NCBI RefSeq assembly: GCF_003932955.1
Contig: NZ_QOVY01000003.1
Span: 62,001 to 126,000 of the forward strand
DNA: 64,000 bases
Source: Chryseobacterium sp. SC28
GTDB taxonomy: Bacteria; Bacteroidota; Bacteroidia; Flavobacteriales; Weeksellaceae
Direction of reading: 5' to 3'
Of the stretch, positions 42,302 through 50,755 are shown piece after piece. Under the pieces are notes generated by a model that was not told the origin of the DNA, did no database searches, and was given only the letters and a program-made list of their open reading frames with translations. Numbering within the stretch: position 1 is the first letter of the stretch; the number at the start of each line of letters is the position of its first letter. Made by a program: the position numbers and the translations under genes.

Positions 42302-44215
42302 TTATTTCAAAAAAAAGTTAACAATCAGTACAATACCTACAGCCAATGACATAATCAGCACATAGTTTTCCACATTCCCGTTTTGCAGTCGTTTTGCTGC
42401 TCTGCCAGAATCTTGGGCGCCCAATCCGATGAAATTAACAATAGGATCGAGAACGGCCTTATCGAACATCAACGCAGCCTTGCCGGCTTCCTCGAAAGGC
42501 TTCACGATGCATGCGTTATAGATTTCATCTACGAATAATTTTCTAGCCGATAGTTTTTCCCAGCCCCTATATTGCTCTTCGGGAAGTGCTCTTTTCTGCT
42601 TTTTCACATAGGTATTTCGGACAAAAATCCAGACGGCGAAGAACATCAAAACGGTGGCGCCGGCAAGCATCATTTCTGTATTGAAACTGACGCCGGAAAG
42701 CGTATTTTCCATCTGTTTGAAACTTTCTTCCGTCAGCACCGGTTTTAGCCATTGCATTAGTTTGGCGTACTGACCTTCGCCGACATAATGCGGAAGATTA
42801 ATAAAACCTCCGACTACAGAAAGGATAGCCAAAACAATTAGTGGGAAAGTCATATTTGCAGGGCTCTCGTGCAGATGCTGTTTCTGATCTTCGCTCCCCC
42901 GGAACTCGCCGTGGAAAGTCAGATAGTAGAGCCGGAACATATATGTTGCCGTGATGGCTGCCAAAACGAAAAGCATCACCCAATAAATGGGACTTTTGGC
43001 ATAAGCCGCGACTAGAATTTCGTCTTTGGAAATCATCCCGGAAAACAATGGAAATCCTGAGATGGCCAAGGTCCCTATCAGGAAAGTGATGTGGGTAATC
43101 GGGATGTATTTTTTCAGACCGCCCATAAAACGCATATCCTGCTCGTTGCTCATCGCATGGATCACCGAACCGGCGCCTAAGAAAAGCAAAGCTTTGAAGA
43201 AAGCGTGCGTCATCACATGAAACATCGCTGTTGAATAAGCGCCTAAGCCTAAAGCAATGAACATAAATCCAAGTTGAGAAACTGTGGAGTAGGCCAGCAC
43301 TTTTTTGATATCGTTTTGACGAAGCGCATAGAAGCCCGCCAATGCCGCGGTTAAAAATCCAATAAAGAGAATGCCATCTTGCACCGTTGGCGCCAGAACG
43401 AATAAGAAATTGGATCGTACCACGAGATAGACACCGGCAGTAACCATCGTAGCGGCGTGGATCAATGCAGAGACCGGCGTGGGGCCTGCCATCGCATCCG
43501 GTAACCAAGTGTAGAGCGGAAACTGGGCAGATTTACCCGTTGCTCCGATCAACAAACTGGCTGTGATAAATATGATAGGCGTTCCGTCCAATTCGAAAAT
43601 TGAAGCGTTTTGTGCGACGGAAAGGTAATCTACTGCGTTGATCTGTGCTGCAATGGCGAAAATTCCGATTAGCAATCCGAGGTCGCCGATACGGTTCATT
43701 ATGAAGGCTTTTCTTGCGGCTTTTCCGTATTCTTCATTGGTGTACCAAAATCCGATTAACAGATAAGAACAAAGTCCGACGCCTTCCCAACCGATAAACA
43801 AAATGAGATAATTGCTTCCTAAAACCAAAATCAACATCGAAAAAATGAAGAGATTGAGGTAGGAGAAGAATTTGTAAAATCCTTTGTCGTGGCTCATATA
43901 GCCGATAGAGTAGAGATGAATGAGCGACCCAACGCCGGTGACGATCATCACCATCATTAAGGACAAGTGATCGATCTGAAAGCCGAAATTAACCTGAATG
44001 CCATTCACTGTGAACCATTCAAAAGCTTTGATGATAACAGGCGCACTGTCTTCATTAAAATTTAAAAATATCGTGGTCGTGATAACAAACGATGCGAAAA
44101 CTACCAATGTTGCCAAACTGCCCACAAGCATCTTAGGAAGTCTTTTCCCAAAAAGACCGTTGATCAGAAATCCGGCTAAAGGTAAAAGTACGATTGCGTA
44201 AACTAAATTTTCCAT
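42302..44215 (-). CDS. nuoL: NADH-quinone oxidoreductase subunit L
   Basis: 637 residues, about 16 TM helices including the long lateral helix at the C-terminal end. Distal proton-pumping subunit. Motifs: LFIGWEGVGLCSYLLIGFWY, GKSAQFPLYTWLPDAMAGPTPVSALIHAATMVTAGVYL, LAYSTVSQLGFMF. Length matches typical NuoL. Spacer of 8 nt to nuoK upstream. Confidence 0.97.
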   Translation of the reverse strand: MENLVYAIVLLPLAGFLINGLFGKRLPKMLVGSLATLVVFASFVITTTIFLNFNEDSAPVIIKAFEWFTVNGIQVNFGFQIDHLSLMMVMIVTGVGSLIHLYSIGYMSHDKGFYKFFSYLNLFIFSMLILVLGSNYLILFIGWEGVGLCSYLLIGFWYTNEEYGKAARKAFIMNRIGDLGLLIGIFAIAAQINAVDYLSVAQNASIFELDGTPIIFITASLLIGATGKSAQFPLYTWLPDAMAGPTPVSALIHAATMVTAGVYLVVRSNFLFVLAPTVQDGILFIGFLTAALAGFYALRQNDIKKVLAYSTVSQLGFMFIALGLGAYSTAMFHVMTHAFFKALLFLGAGSVIHAMSNEQDMRFMGGLKKYIPITHITFLIGTLAISGFPLFSGMISKDEILVAAYAKSPIYWVMLFVLAAITATYMFRLYYLTFHGEFRGSEDQKQHLHESPANMTFPLIVLAILSVVGGFINLPHYVGEGQYAKLMQWLKPVLTEESFKQMENTLSGVSFNTEMMLAGATVLMFFAVWIFVRNTYVKKQKRALPEEQYRGWEKLSARKLFVDEIYNACIVKPFEEAGKAALMFDKAVLDPIVNFIGLGAQDSGRAAKRLQNGNVENYVLIMSLAVGIVLIVNFFLK

Positions 44216-44223
44216 TCCTTTTA

Positions 44224-44553
44224 TTATCCTCTTAATTTATTAAAAATACTGACGTCCACCGATTTGCTGTTTCTGTACATCATTGCGATAATTGCCAGTC
44301 CCACCGCTACTTCGGCTGCTGCAACCACCATAATGAAGAACACCAAAAGCTGGCCGTTGCCATCGCCACTGTAAGCAGAAAATGCCGCCAAAAGAAGATT
44401 GACGGAATTGAGCATCAATTCTACACAACCCAATATCACAATGGCATTTTTGCGAAGCAAAACGCCCAATACGCCGAGGCAGAACAAAACGGTGCTGAGA
44501 ATGATGAAATATTCCAAAGGTACTTGCTGTATAAATGTATTAACGTCTTCCAT
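44224..44553 (-). CDS. nuoK: NADH-quinone oxidoreductase subunit K
   Basis: 109 residues from the ATG at 44553 (MEDVNTFIQQVPLEYF). An upstream in-frame ATG at 44577 would overlap nuoJ by 20 nt and is less likely. Three TM helices with the conserved acidic GCVELMLNSVNLLL and AAAEVAVGLAI (membrane Glu residues of the proton path). Confidence 0.95.
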   Translation of the reverse strand: MEDVNTFIQQVPLEYFIILSTVLFCLGVLGVLLRKNAIVILGCVELMLNSVNLLLAAFSAYSGDGNGQLLVFFIMVVAAAEVAVGLAIIAMMYRNSKSVDVSIFNKLRG

Positions 44554-44557
44554 AATT

Positions 44558-45055
44558 TTATAAATCTTTTTTACCAATCAAAACAGCGCCCACGATTCCT
44601 GCTAAGATAAGGATTGAAGCCAATTCAAAGGGCAGCACGTATTCGTTAAATAATAAGCGTCCGAGATTTTTCGTCAGACCGATAGAATAATCGATGTTGT
44701 CCGCTGCCATTGTTTTGCCGCTAAGACCTTTGTAGGCGCCCAACATTCCGACAAAAAGTATACAAACTGAGAAAATCCCGATAAACTTCGGCAGATTCTC
44801 CTTTTTGCTTTCGTCTTCTTTGTTGAGGTTGAGCATCATCAAAATGTAAAGGAACAAAACCATAATGGCACCGGTATAAACGATAATCTGAACGATTCCT
44901 AGAAATTGTGCGTTGAGCAGAATGTACATTCCCGCAATGGAGAACATCGTGACGATGAGGGAAAGGATTGCATGCAGAGGATTCCTGGCAAAAACGAAGT
45001 AAACTGCACTTGCAATGGCCAAAAACGCAACGATAAAAAATAAAATCTGATCCAT
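44558..45055 (-). CDS. nuoJ: NADH-quinone oxidoreductase subunit J
   Basis: 165 residues, five TM helices. Opening IAVAFLAIASAVYFVFARNPLHAILSLI-like region (ARNPLHAILSL seen) and the pi-bulge helix VQIIVYTGAIMVLFLYILMML typical of NuoJ. Its ATG overlaps the nuoI stop by 1 nt (TAATG), indicating coupled translation. Confidence 0.95.
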   Translation of the reverse strand: MDQILFFIVAFLAIASAVYFVFARNPLHAILSLIVTMFSIAGMYILLNAQFLGIVQIIVYTGAIMVLFLYILMMLNLNKEDESKKENLPKFIGIFSVCILFVGMLGAYKGLSGKTMAADNIDYSIGLTKNLGRLLFNEYVLPFELASILILAGIVGAVLIGKKDL

Positions 45056-45612
45056 TATTTTACAGCTTTTTTTTGTTTCTCGGACTGCCTTTCGGTGATA
45101 TCGATCCGTGCATCGATTTTCTCTACCAATTTGTCTTTGCCGTAGATGAAGGAATTTCTGTTCTGTTCCACATCTACGAGCCGATCTGTAAGATAAATCG
45201 CCGACTTGGGACAGGCTTCCTCACACATTCCGCAGAAGATGCATCTCAGCATATTGATCTCGTAGGTTATTGCATATTTTTCTTCTCGGTAAAGATGTGT
45301 TTCTTCTTTGGTGCGTTCCCCTGCCGTCATTGTGATGGCTTCTGCAGGGCAGGCCACGGCACAAAGGCCGCAAGCCGTACATCGTTCTCGGCCTTCTTCG
45401 TCAAGTTTCAGAACGTGCAAGCCGCGCCATACTTTAGCTCTCGGTTTTTGAACCTCGGGATAGGAATATACCGCAGGCGCACCTTTCATCACCGTTCGTA
45501 CAGCGTGCTTGAAAGTGATTCCCATCCCTTTGAAAATCGCAGGAAGGTAGATCTTTTCTGCCAAGGTCATTTCTTTGTTCGAAACAACTTTTGATCTGTT
45601 AGTGAGTTTCAT
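45055..45612 (-). CDS. nuoI: NADH-quinone oxidoreductase subunit I
   Basis: 185 residues; peripheral-arm ferredoxin-like subunit carrying clusters N6a and N6b. Two 4Fe-4S motifs: CTACGLCAVACPAEAI and CIFCGMCEEACPKSAI. Preceded by the LHVLKLDEEGRERC segment. A 73-nt spacer with a heptad array separates it from nuoH. Confidence 0.97.
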   Translation of the reverse strand: MKLTNRSKVVSNKEMTLAEKIYLPAIFKGMGITFKHAVRTVMKGAPAVYSYPEVQKPRAKVWRGLHVLKLDEEGRERCTACGLCAVACPAEAITMTAGERTKEETHLYREEKYAITYEINMLRCIFCGMCEEACPKSAIYLTDRLVDVEQNRNSFIYGKDKLVEKIDARIDITERQSEKQKKAVK

Positions 45613-45620
45613 TTAATTAA

Positions 45621-45655
45621 AGATGTTAGATGTTAGACATTAGATCTCAGACCAT
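45621..45655. repeat. Heptad array in the nuoH-nuoI spacer
   Basis: Five consecutive units: AGATGTT AGATGTT AGACATT AGATCTC AGACCAT (45621-45655). Confidence 0.65.
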
Positions 45656-45685
45656 TCTTGTCTTATATCTTTTTATTATTCAATT

Positions 45686-46750
45686 TTAATTTCCTGATGC
45701 TAAGATGACGACACCTGTCACAACTAAATTGATGAGTGCCAGCGGAATCAGAGTCTTCCATCCCAAGTGCATCAATTGGTCATATCTGAATCTCGGAAGC
45801 GTCCACCGGATCCACATAAAGATCAAGATTCCGATGATTGTTTTTAATAAAAATGCGAGAATGCTTAATATTCCGGCAGCGTTTTCTCCCCAGTTTTGAG
45901 TGACCCAGTCGATTCCCGGATAGTTGTATCCTCCGAAGAACAGCACGACCATAAAGGCATTGGAAATGAAGACATTGACATATTCTCCAAACATATACAT
46001 TCCCAATTTCATAGAAGAATATTCGGTAGAATAGCCGGTGACCAGTTCTGATTCGCATTCCGGCAGGTCGAATGGGCTGCGATTGGTCTCTGCCAAAGCT
46101 GCAATAAAAAATATTAAAAAGGCCAAGGGCTGGTAAAGGATATTCCAGTTGATTCCGGAAATAGCAGGAATGAATCCCCAGATCTTCCCGTGGGTTTGTG
46201 CTTCGGAAATAACTTTGAGATCAAGACTTCCCGACATCATAATGATGGAAAGCAGCGCCAATCCCATTGCCAATTCATAGGAAATCATCTGCGAAGAAGC
46301 TCGGATTGCGCCTATTAAGGAATATTTATTGTTGGAGGCCCAGCCGCCGATCATAATCCCGTACACGCCGATGGAGGCCATTCCGATGATGAACAAAACG
46401 CCAACATCAATATTGGCCACCTGCAGATCGTAGGAAACGCCCCCAATATTCAGTGATTTACCCCACGGAATAACGGCTCCGGTAATCAGGGAAATAAACA
46501 TTACCAAGGAGGGTCCCACGATAAAAAGAAATTTCTCTGCGTTGGCCGGAGTAAAATCTTCTTTGAAGAAAAATTTGCCGCCATCTGCCAAAGGTTGCAG
46601 CAATCCAAAAGGTCCGGATCTATTGGGGCCGATTCTGTCTTGCATCACAGCTGCTACTTTTCTCTCTGCCCACGTAGAATAGGCAGCGATGGTAAGGGAC
46701 AAAAGAAACAAAGCAACTACCAGTATGATTTTAAAAGTCAGTAATTCCAT
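45686..46750 (-). CDS. nuoH: NADH-quinone oxidoreductase subunit H
   Basis: 354 residues, eight or so TM helices. Quinone-site subunit with AERKVAAVMQDRIGPNRSGPFGLLQPLADG, the E-rich loop ALAETNRSPFDLPECESELVTGYSTEYSSMKLG region (split motifs PFDLPE and ELVTGYSTEY seen) and RWTLPRFRYDQLM. Complete and of normal length. Confidence 0.97.
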   Translation of the reverse strand: MELLTFKIILVVALFLLSLTIAAYSTWAERKVAAVMQDRIGPNRSGPFGLLQPLADGGKFFFKEDFTPANAEKFLFIVGPSLVMFISLITGAVIPWGKSLNIGGVSYDLQVANIDVGVLFIIGMASIGVYGIMIGGWASNNKYSLIGAIRASSQMISYELAMGLALLSIIMMSGSLDLKVISEAQTHGKIWGFIPAISGINWNILYQPLAFLIFFIAALAETNRSPFDLPECESELVTGYSTEYSSMKLGMYMFGEYVNVFISNAFMVVLFFGGYNYPGIDWVTQNWGENAAGILSILAFLLKTIIGILIFMWIRWTLPRFRYDQLMHLGWKTLIPLALINLVVTGVVILASGN

Positions 46751-46789
46751 ATCGATTTATTGGATTTGATGTTGAAGCATTCCACAATA

Positions 46790-47818
46790 TCAAATGATTT
46801 CATTGTCTAATTTTTTGATTTGTTGTTCGTCTGCCACGCCAATCTCTTTGGCGTCGGGGTTATCCAGCACATTATAGCTGTCGGTATTTTTCTCGTAATG
46901 GTTGAGAGAAATGACCGAATGTCTATCGATATGTCTTGGTCCTTCGATATTCCATAGTGCCGGGTTTTTTTTCTCGAACCGGCATTCGTTACAGATCCAG
47001 TCTTCGACCTCGTCGTATTGATTTTTTCTTGCTGTAACTCTAATTACTTCGTCGCCTTTCATCCAGAGGACGGCTTTTCCGCTGCATTTGGTACAAGAAC
47101 AAGTGGCATTGTACGGTTTGGTGAACCACACACGGCTGGCAAATCGGGCGGTTCTGTCTGTAAGAGCGCCAACCGGGCAAACATCGATAACGTTTCCGAT
47201 GAAATCGTTGTCCAAGGCTTTGTTCAGCATCGTAGAGATTTCGGCGTGATCTCCTCTGTACAAGATGCCGTGTTCTCTTTTTTCGGTCAGCTGATTGGCT
47301 AGCAAGACGCACCTTGCACACAGGATGCAGCGGTTCATATTCAATTTGATATAAGGTCCGATGTCATCTGCATCGAAAGTGCGTCTATCGAACTCATATC
47401 GGGTTTCCGGATTTCCATGCTCATAACCCAGATCCTGAAGGTGACATTCCCCCGCCTGATCGCAAATAGGGCAGTCCAGAGGGTGATTGATCAGAAGAAA
47501 TTCGGTAACGGCTTTTCTGCCTTCCTGTGCTTTTTCGGATGTTAAGTTTTTGACTTCCATGCCGTCCATCACGCTTGTTCTGCAACTCGCGACTAATTTG
47601 GGCATCGGTCTTGGGTCTGCTTCGGAACCTTTGGATACTTCCACAAGACACGTTCTGCATCTTCCTCCGCTGCTTTCCAACTTGCTGTAATAGCACATTG
47701 CCGGTGGTACAGATTTGCCTCCGATCTGTCTTGCCGCTTCCAAAATAGAAGTGCCTGGCAAGACTTCCGTTGTCTGTCCGTCTATGGTAACTTTAAATTT
47801 TTTGACTTCTTCGCTCAT
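46790..47818 (-). CDS. nuoG: NADH-quinone oxidoreductase subunit G, short form
   Basis: 342 residues, about half to a third of canonical NuoG. It has the 2Fe-2S ferredoxin domain (CYYSKLESSGGRCRTCLVEV), the His/Cys N5 motif HPLDCPICDQAGECHLQDLG, and the N4 cluster CILCARC...VCPVGAL. It also keeps a further Cys group (CSCTKC and WICNEC), remnants of the N7 and molybdopterin region. The molybdopterin-like domain is missing, as is usual for Bacteroidota, and nothing downstream looks like a lost 3' part. It is preceded by an inserted outer-membrane-type gene rather than directly by nuoF. Confidence 0.92.
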   Translation of the reverse strand: MSEEVKKFKVTIDGQTTEVLPGTSILEAARQIGGKSVPPAMCYYSKLESSGGRCRTCLVEVSKGSEADPRPMPKLVASCRTSVMDGMEVKNLTSEKAQEGRKAVTEFLLINHPLDCPICDQAGECHLQDLGYEHGNPETRYEFDRRTFDADDIGPYIKLNMNRCILCARCVLLANQLTEKREHGILYRGDHAEISTMLNKALDNDFIGNVIDVCPVGALTDRTARFASRVWFTKPYNATCSCTKCSGKAVLWMKGDEVIRVTARKNQYDEVEDWICNECRFEKKNPALWNIEGPRHIDRHSVISLNHYEKNTDSYNVLDNPDAKEIGVADEQQIKKLDNEII

Positions 47819-47854
47819 ATTGTATGCTTTTGGCTATATGCGTCAGCAATAGTC

Positions 47855-48685
47855 TTAATTGTAATTATGTTTCTTTCCTGTATTAAAAGTATATCCAATA
47901 CCGAATACCAGTTCATAAGTATTGAAATCCTGTATGGCTTTATCTACTTTTACATTTTCCTGTGTAGTTCTTACGCTTGGCAAATTGATATAGGCATATT
48001 TGAATTCTGCTTTGGCAACAAAATGATTCCATAAGACCAAGTTTACGCTGGTTCTGGCATCCAGTCCAAATCCTGCTAAGTGAAAATGATCACTTTCCTC
48101 TTTTTCCATGAGGATTACATCAGTTTTTGGAACTAGCACACCGGCTCCAAAGCCGGCACCCCAAAAGATATCAAAATTCTTTTTGTTCAATAGTTGCCTA
48201 AATTTCTGAATTCCCAGATTAAGATAATTCAAACCATTGGTATGCTCGTACTGCAGAAATTCTCCATTGGTAAGATCCACTTGTCCATTTTGAATCATCG
48301 CGGCATAATGCGGATCAGCAATGTAGCCTGTTATCTTCACAGTTTGATCCTGATCCATCACATATTTCATATGATCTATTCCAAAAGTAATTCCCAAGTT
48401 ATCATTAATAAAATAAGTGACGTTATAATTAACTTGGGGGATAGACATTTTGGTAGGATCGATATAATGGTCAAACTCGCTGACAGGCGTCGGTCGGTCG
48501 TGCGCCGATACATTATGCAAAGTGAAATTATAATCCTTCCCATAAAAATGGATGTCCGAATTTGAATACCAAGCTCTGTTCCAACCCCAAAAAATCATTA
48601 CTGATCCTTTTTTGAATGCTTCGCTTTGCGCTCTCATACCTTCTACACTTGTGATTGCTAATAATAACAATAAGATTTTCTTCAT
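47855..48685 (-). CDS. OmpW/OmpA-like outer membrane barrel protein inserted in the nuo operon
   Basis: 276 residues from the ATG at 48685, where a signal peptide (MKKILLLLLAITSVEGMRAQ) begins; earlier in-frame codons overlap the end of nuoF. The mature part has beta-barrel strands: SVMIFWGWNRAWYSNSDIHF, VNYNVTYFINDNLGITFGID, NFDIFWGAGFGAGVLVPK, HFVAKAEFKYAYINLP, and a terminal YELVFGIGYTFNTGKKHNYN. The KHN-rich end and lack of a nuo-family motif show it is not a complex I subunit. Function unknown. It lies in the same orientation, 40 nt after nuoF and 36 nt before nuoG. Confidence 0.75.
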   Translation of the reverse strand: MKKILLLLLAITSVEGMRAQSEAFKKGSVMIFWGWNRAWYSNSDIHFYGKDYNFTLHNVSAHDRPTPVSEFDHYIDPTKMSIPQVNYNVTYFINDNLGITFGIDHMKYVMDQDQTVKITGYIADPHYAAMIQNGQVDLTNGEFLQYEHTNGLNYLNLGIQKFRQLLNKKNFDIFWGAGFGAGVLVPKTDVILMEKEESDHFHLAGFGLDARTSVNLVLWNHFVAKAEFKYAYINLPSVRTTQENVKVDKAIQDFNTYELVFGIGYTFNTGKKHNYN

Positions 48686-48725
48686 TATATTTTTCTTTCT
48701 TCTGCTTTTACCTTCACTCATGATG

Positions 48726-50078
48726 CTAATTGGCTGCTGCCGGGATTGGGTCGGCATAATTTCCTAAACCATAATTTTGAATTTTACAAAGTTCCGGATT
48801 GTTAATGTGCCACTCAAACTCATCTCTGAAATGTCTGATAGCGGCGGCAACCGGCCACGCCGCAGCATCTCCCAAAGGACAAATCGTATTGCCTTCGATT
48901 TTTCTTTGGATGTCCCAAAGCAAATCGATGTCTTCCATTTTGCCTTCGCCGTTATCTATTTTTTTCAATATTTTGTACATCCAGCCGGTGCCTTCTCGGC
49001 AAGGCGTGCATTGTCCGCAACTTTCGTGGTTGTAGAATCTTGCGATGGTCATCGTATGATTGACGATGCATTGATCTTCGTCCAAGACGATGAAACCACC
49101 GGAACCCATCATCGTTCCGGTCGAGAAGCCGCCGTCGGCAAGCGACTCGTAGTTCATATATCGTGGTTCGCCATTGATGGTTTTCAATAATAAATTGGCC
49201 GGGACAATCGGGACAGAGCTGCCTCCGGGAATACATGCTTTCAGCCTTTTCCCGTTGGGGATGCCGCCACAATATTCGTCGGAATATATAAATTCTTCTA
49301 CGGTGATGGTCATATCAATTTCGTAAACGCCGGGTTTGTTGATGTTGCCACAGGCAGAAATTAATTTGGTACCCGTCGATTTGCCGACGCCTATCTTAGC
49401 ATATTCTGCGCCCGAAATATCAATAATCGGGACGATAGCAGCGATGGACTCTACGTTGTTTACCACGGTTGGCCGTTCCCAAAGCCCTTTTACGGCCGGA
49501 AAAGGCGGTTTCAGTCTCGGGTTTCCTCTTTTTCCTTCCAAAGATTCCAGTAGAGCCGTTTCTTCGCCACAGATGTAGGCTCCGGCACCTCTGTGAACGT
49601 AGATTTCGCAATCGAAACCAGATCCTAAAATGTTTTTTCCCAGAAATCCGGCAGCTTTGGCTTCTTCGATGGCTTGTTCCAAAATATCGGGAATCCATGC
49701 GTATTCTCCGCGGATGTAGATGTAGGAAACATTGGAACCCAGCGCGTACGAAGAAATCAGCATCCCCTCAATCAGAAGGTGAGGAAGAAACTCCATCAGA
49801 TATCGGTCTTTGAAGGTTCCCGGTTCGGATTCGTCGGCATTGACGACTAAATGTCTTGGCACGCCTTCTGGTTTTGCGAGGAAGCTCCATTTCAAGCCCG
49901 TCGGGAAACCTGCGCCGCCTCTTCCTCTTAGTCCGGATGCTTTTACTTCTTCCAAGATTTCTTCCGGCTTCATTTTAAAAGCTTTTTCTGCTACTTGGTA
50001 GCCGCCGTTTTGGCGATAGGTTTCGAAGTAGCGGATGCCTTCGATGTGTGCGTTTTTAAGTAAAAGTTTTTTACTCAT
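48726..50078 (-). CDS. nuoF: NADH-quinone oxidoreductase subunit F
   Basis: 450 residues from the ATG at 50078 (MSKKLLLKNAH). NADH and FMN-binding subunit. GLRGRGGAGFPTGLKW (NADH/FMN loop), NADESEPGTFKDR, YIRGEYAWI and the N3 4Fe-4S motif ESCGQCTPCREG with the later Cys in ICPLGDAAAWP. Complete; the C-terminus is IPAAAN. Confidence 0.97.
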   Translation of the reverse strand: MSKKLLLKNAHIEGIRYFETYRQNGGYQVAEKAFKMKPEEILEEVKASGLRGRGGAGFPTGLKWSFLAKPEGVPRHLVVNADESEPGTFKDRYLMEFLPHLLIEGMLISSYALGSNVSYIYIRGEYAWIPDILEQAIEEAKAAGFLGKNILGSGFDCEIYVHRGAGAYICGEETALLESLEGKRGNPRLKPPFPAVKGLWERPTVVNNVESIAAIVPIIDISGAEYAKIGVGKSTGTKLISACGNINKPGVYEIDMTITVEEFIYSDEYCGGIPNGKRLKACIPGGSSVPIVPANLLLKTINGEPRYMNYESLADGGFSTGTMMGSGGFIVLDEDQCIVNHTMTIARFYNHESCGQCTPCREGTGWMYKILKKIDNGEGKMEDIDLLWDIQRKIEGNTICPLGDAAAWPVAAAIRHFRDEFEWHINNPELCKIQNYGLGNYADPIPAAAN

Positions 50079-50105
50079 TTTTTTAAGCTTATAGCAATGG
50101 GCTTG

Positions 50106-50129
50106 CACACTTCGACGGTCTCGGTGTGA
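50106..50129. repeat. Short hairpin in the nuoE-nuoF spacer
   Basis: Stem CACAC/GTGTG with an inner TCG/CGA pair around GACGGTC-like loop bases (50106-50129). Its look (…TTCGACGGTCTC…) recalls short dispersed hairpin repeats, but only one copy is seen in this window. Confidence 0.4.
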
Positions 50130-50163
50130 CAGCTTTTGCTTAATTATTTTTTTTCAATTAATC

Positions 50164-50673
50164 TTAATCCAAATCAATCGCGCCTTGTCTGCAAAGATCA
50201 AGGATTTCATCTACTTTTTCGATGGTCAGATGTTCGTGGAAGAATTTACCCAACTGCATCATTGGTGCATAGCCGCAAGCGCCAAGACACTCTGCTGGCT
50301 TCAGCGTGAACAATCCATCTTCGGAAGTTTCGCCATCTTTGATGTTCAGTTTTGTTCTGATATGATCGAGAATTTTGTCACTTCCGTTCAGCGTGCAGGG
50401 TCCGGTTCTGCATACTTCCAAAACGTATTTTCCCACCGGCTTCATATTGAACATCGTGTAGAATGTTGCGACTTCGTATACCTCAATCGGCACGATGCCG
50501 AGTAGCTCTGCAACATAATCCATGACCGGCACGTCCAGCCAACCGCCAAATTCTTTCTGGGCAAGATGCAGGACAGGAATCAAAGCAGATTTTTGCCTTC
50601 CTTCCGGATATCTTGCGATTATTTTATGAACCTGTGCTAAGCTTTCAGGTTTAAAAGCAATTGTTTCGTTCAT
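50164..50673 (-). CDS. nuoE: NADH-quinone oxidoreductase subunit E
   Basis: 169 residues; thioredoxin-like 2Fe-2S subunit carrying N1a. Cluster ligands in CRTGPCTLNGSD and CLGACGYAPMM. The N-terminal helix bundle includes RYPEGRQKSALIPVLHLAQKEFGGWL. Normal length for the family. Confidence 0.96.
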   Translation of the reverse strand: MNETIAFKPESLAQVHKIIARYPEGRQKSALIPVLHLAQKEFGGWLDVPVMDYVAELLGIVPIEVYEVATFYTMFNMKPVGKYVLEVCRTGPCTLNGSDKILDHIRTKLNIKDGETSEDGLFTLKPAECLGACGYAPMMQLGKFFHEHLTIEKVDEILDLCRQGAIDLD

Positions 50674-50691
50674 CTTTATTTTGTTGTAAAA

Positions 50692-50712
50692 TGTACAGTG
50701 TACAGTGTACTT
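50692..50712. repeat. Heptad array in the nuoD-nuoE spacer
   Basis: TGTACAG TGTACAG TGTACTT (50692-50712). An inverted partial partner GTACGCCGT lies at about 50742, just before nuoD ends. Confidence 0.55.
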
Positions 50713-50755
50713 CTATTTTTAATCTTCATCCATTTCACTTTGTACGCCGTAAAAA

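Noticed and set aside
46790-47818. Short nuoG as a frameshifted or truncated gene
   Set aside because: The loss of the molybdopterin domain is usual in Bacteroidota, the C-terminus is orderly, and no remnants follow.
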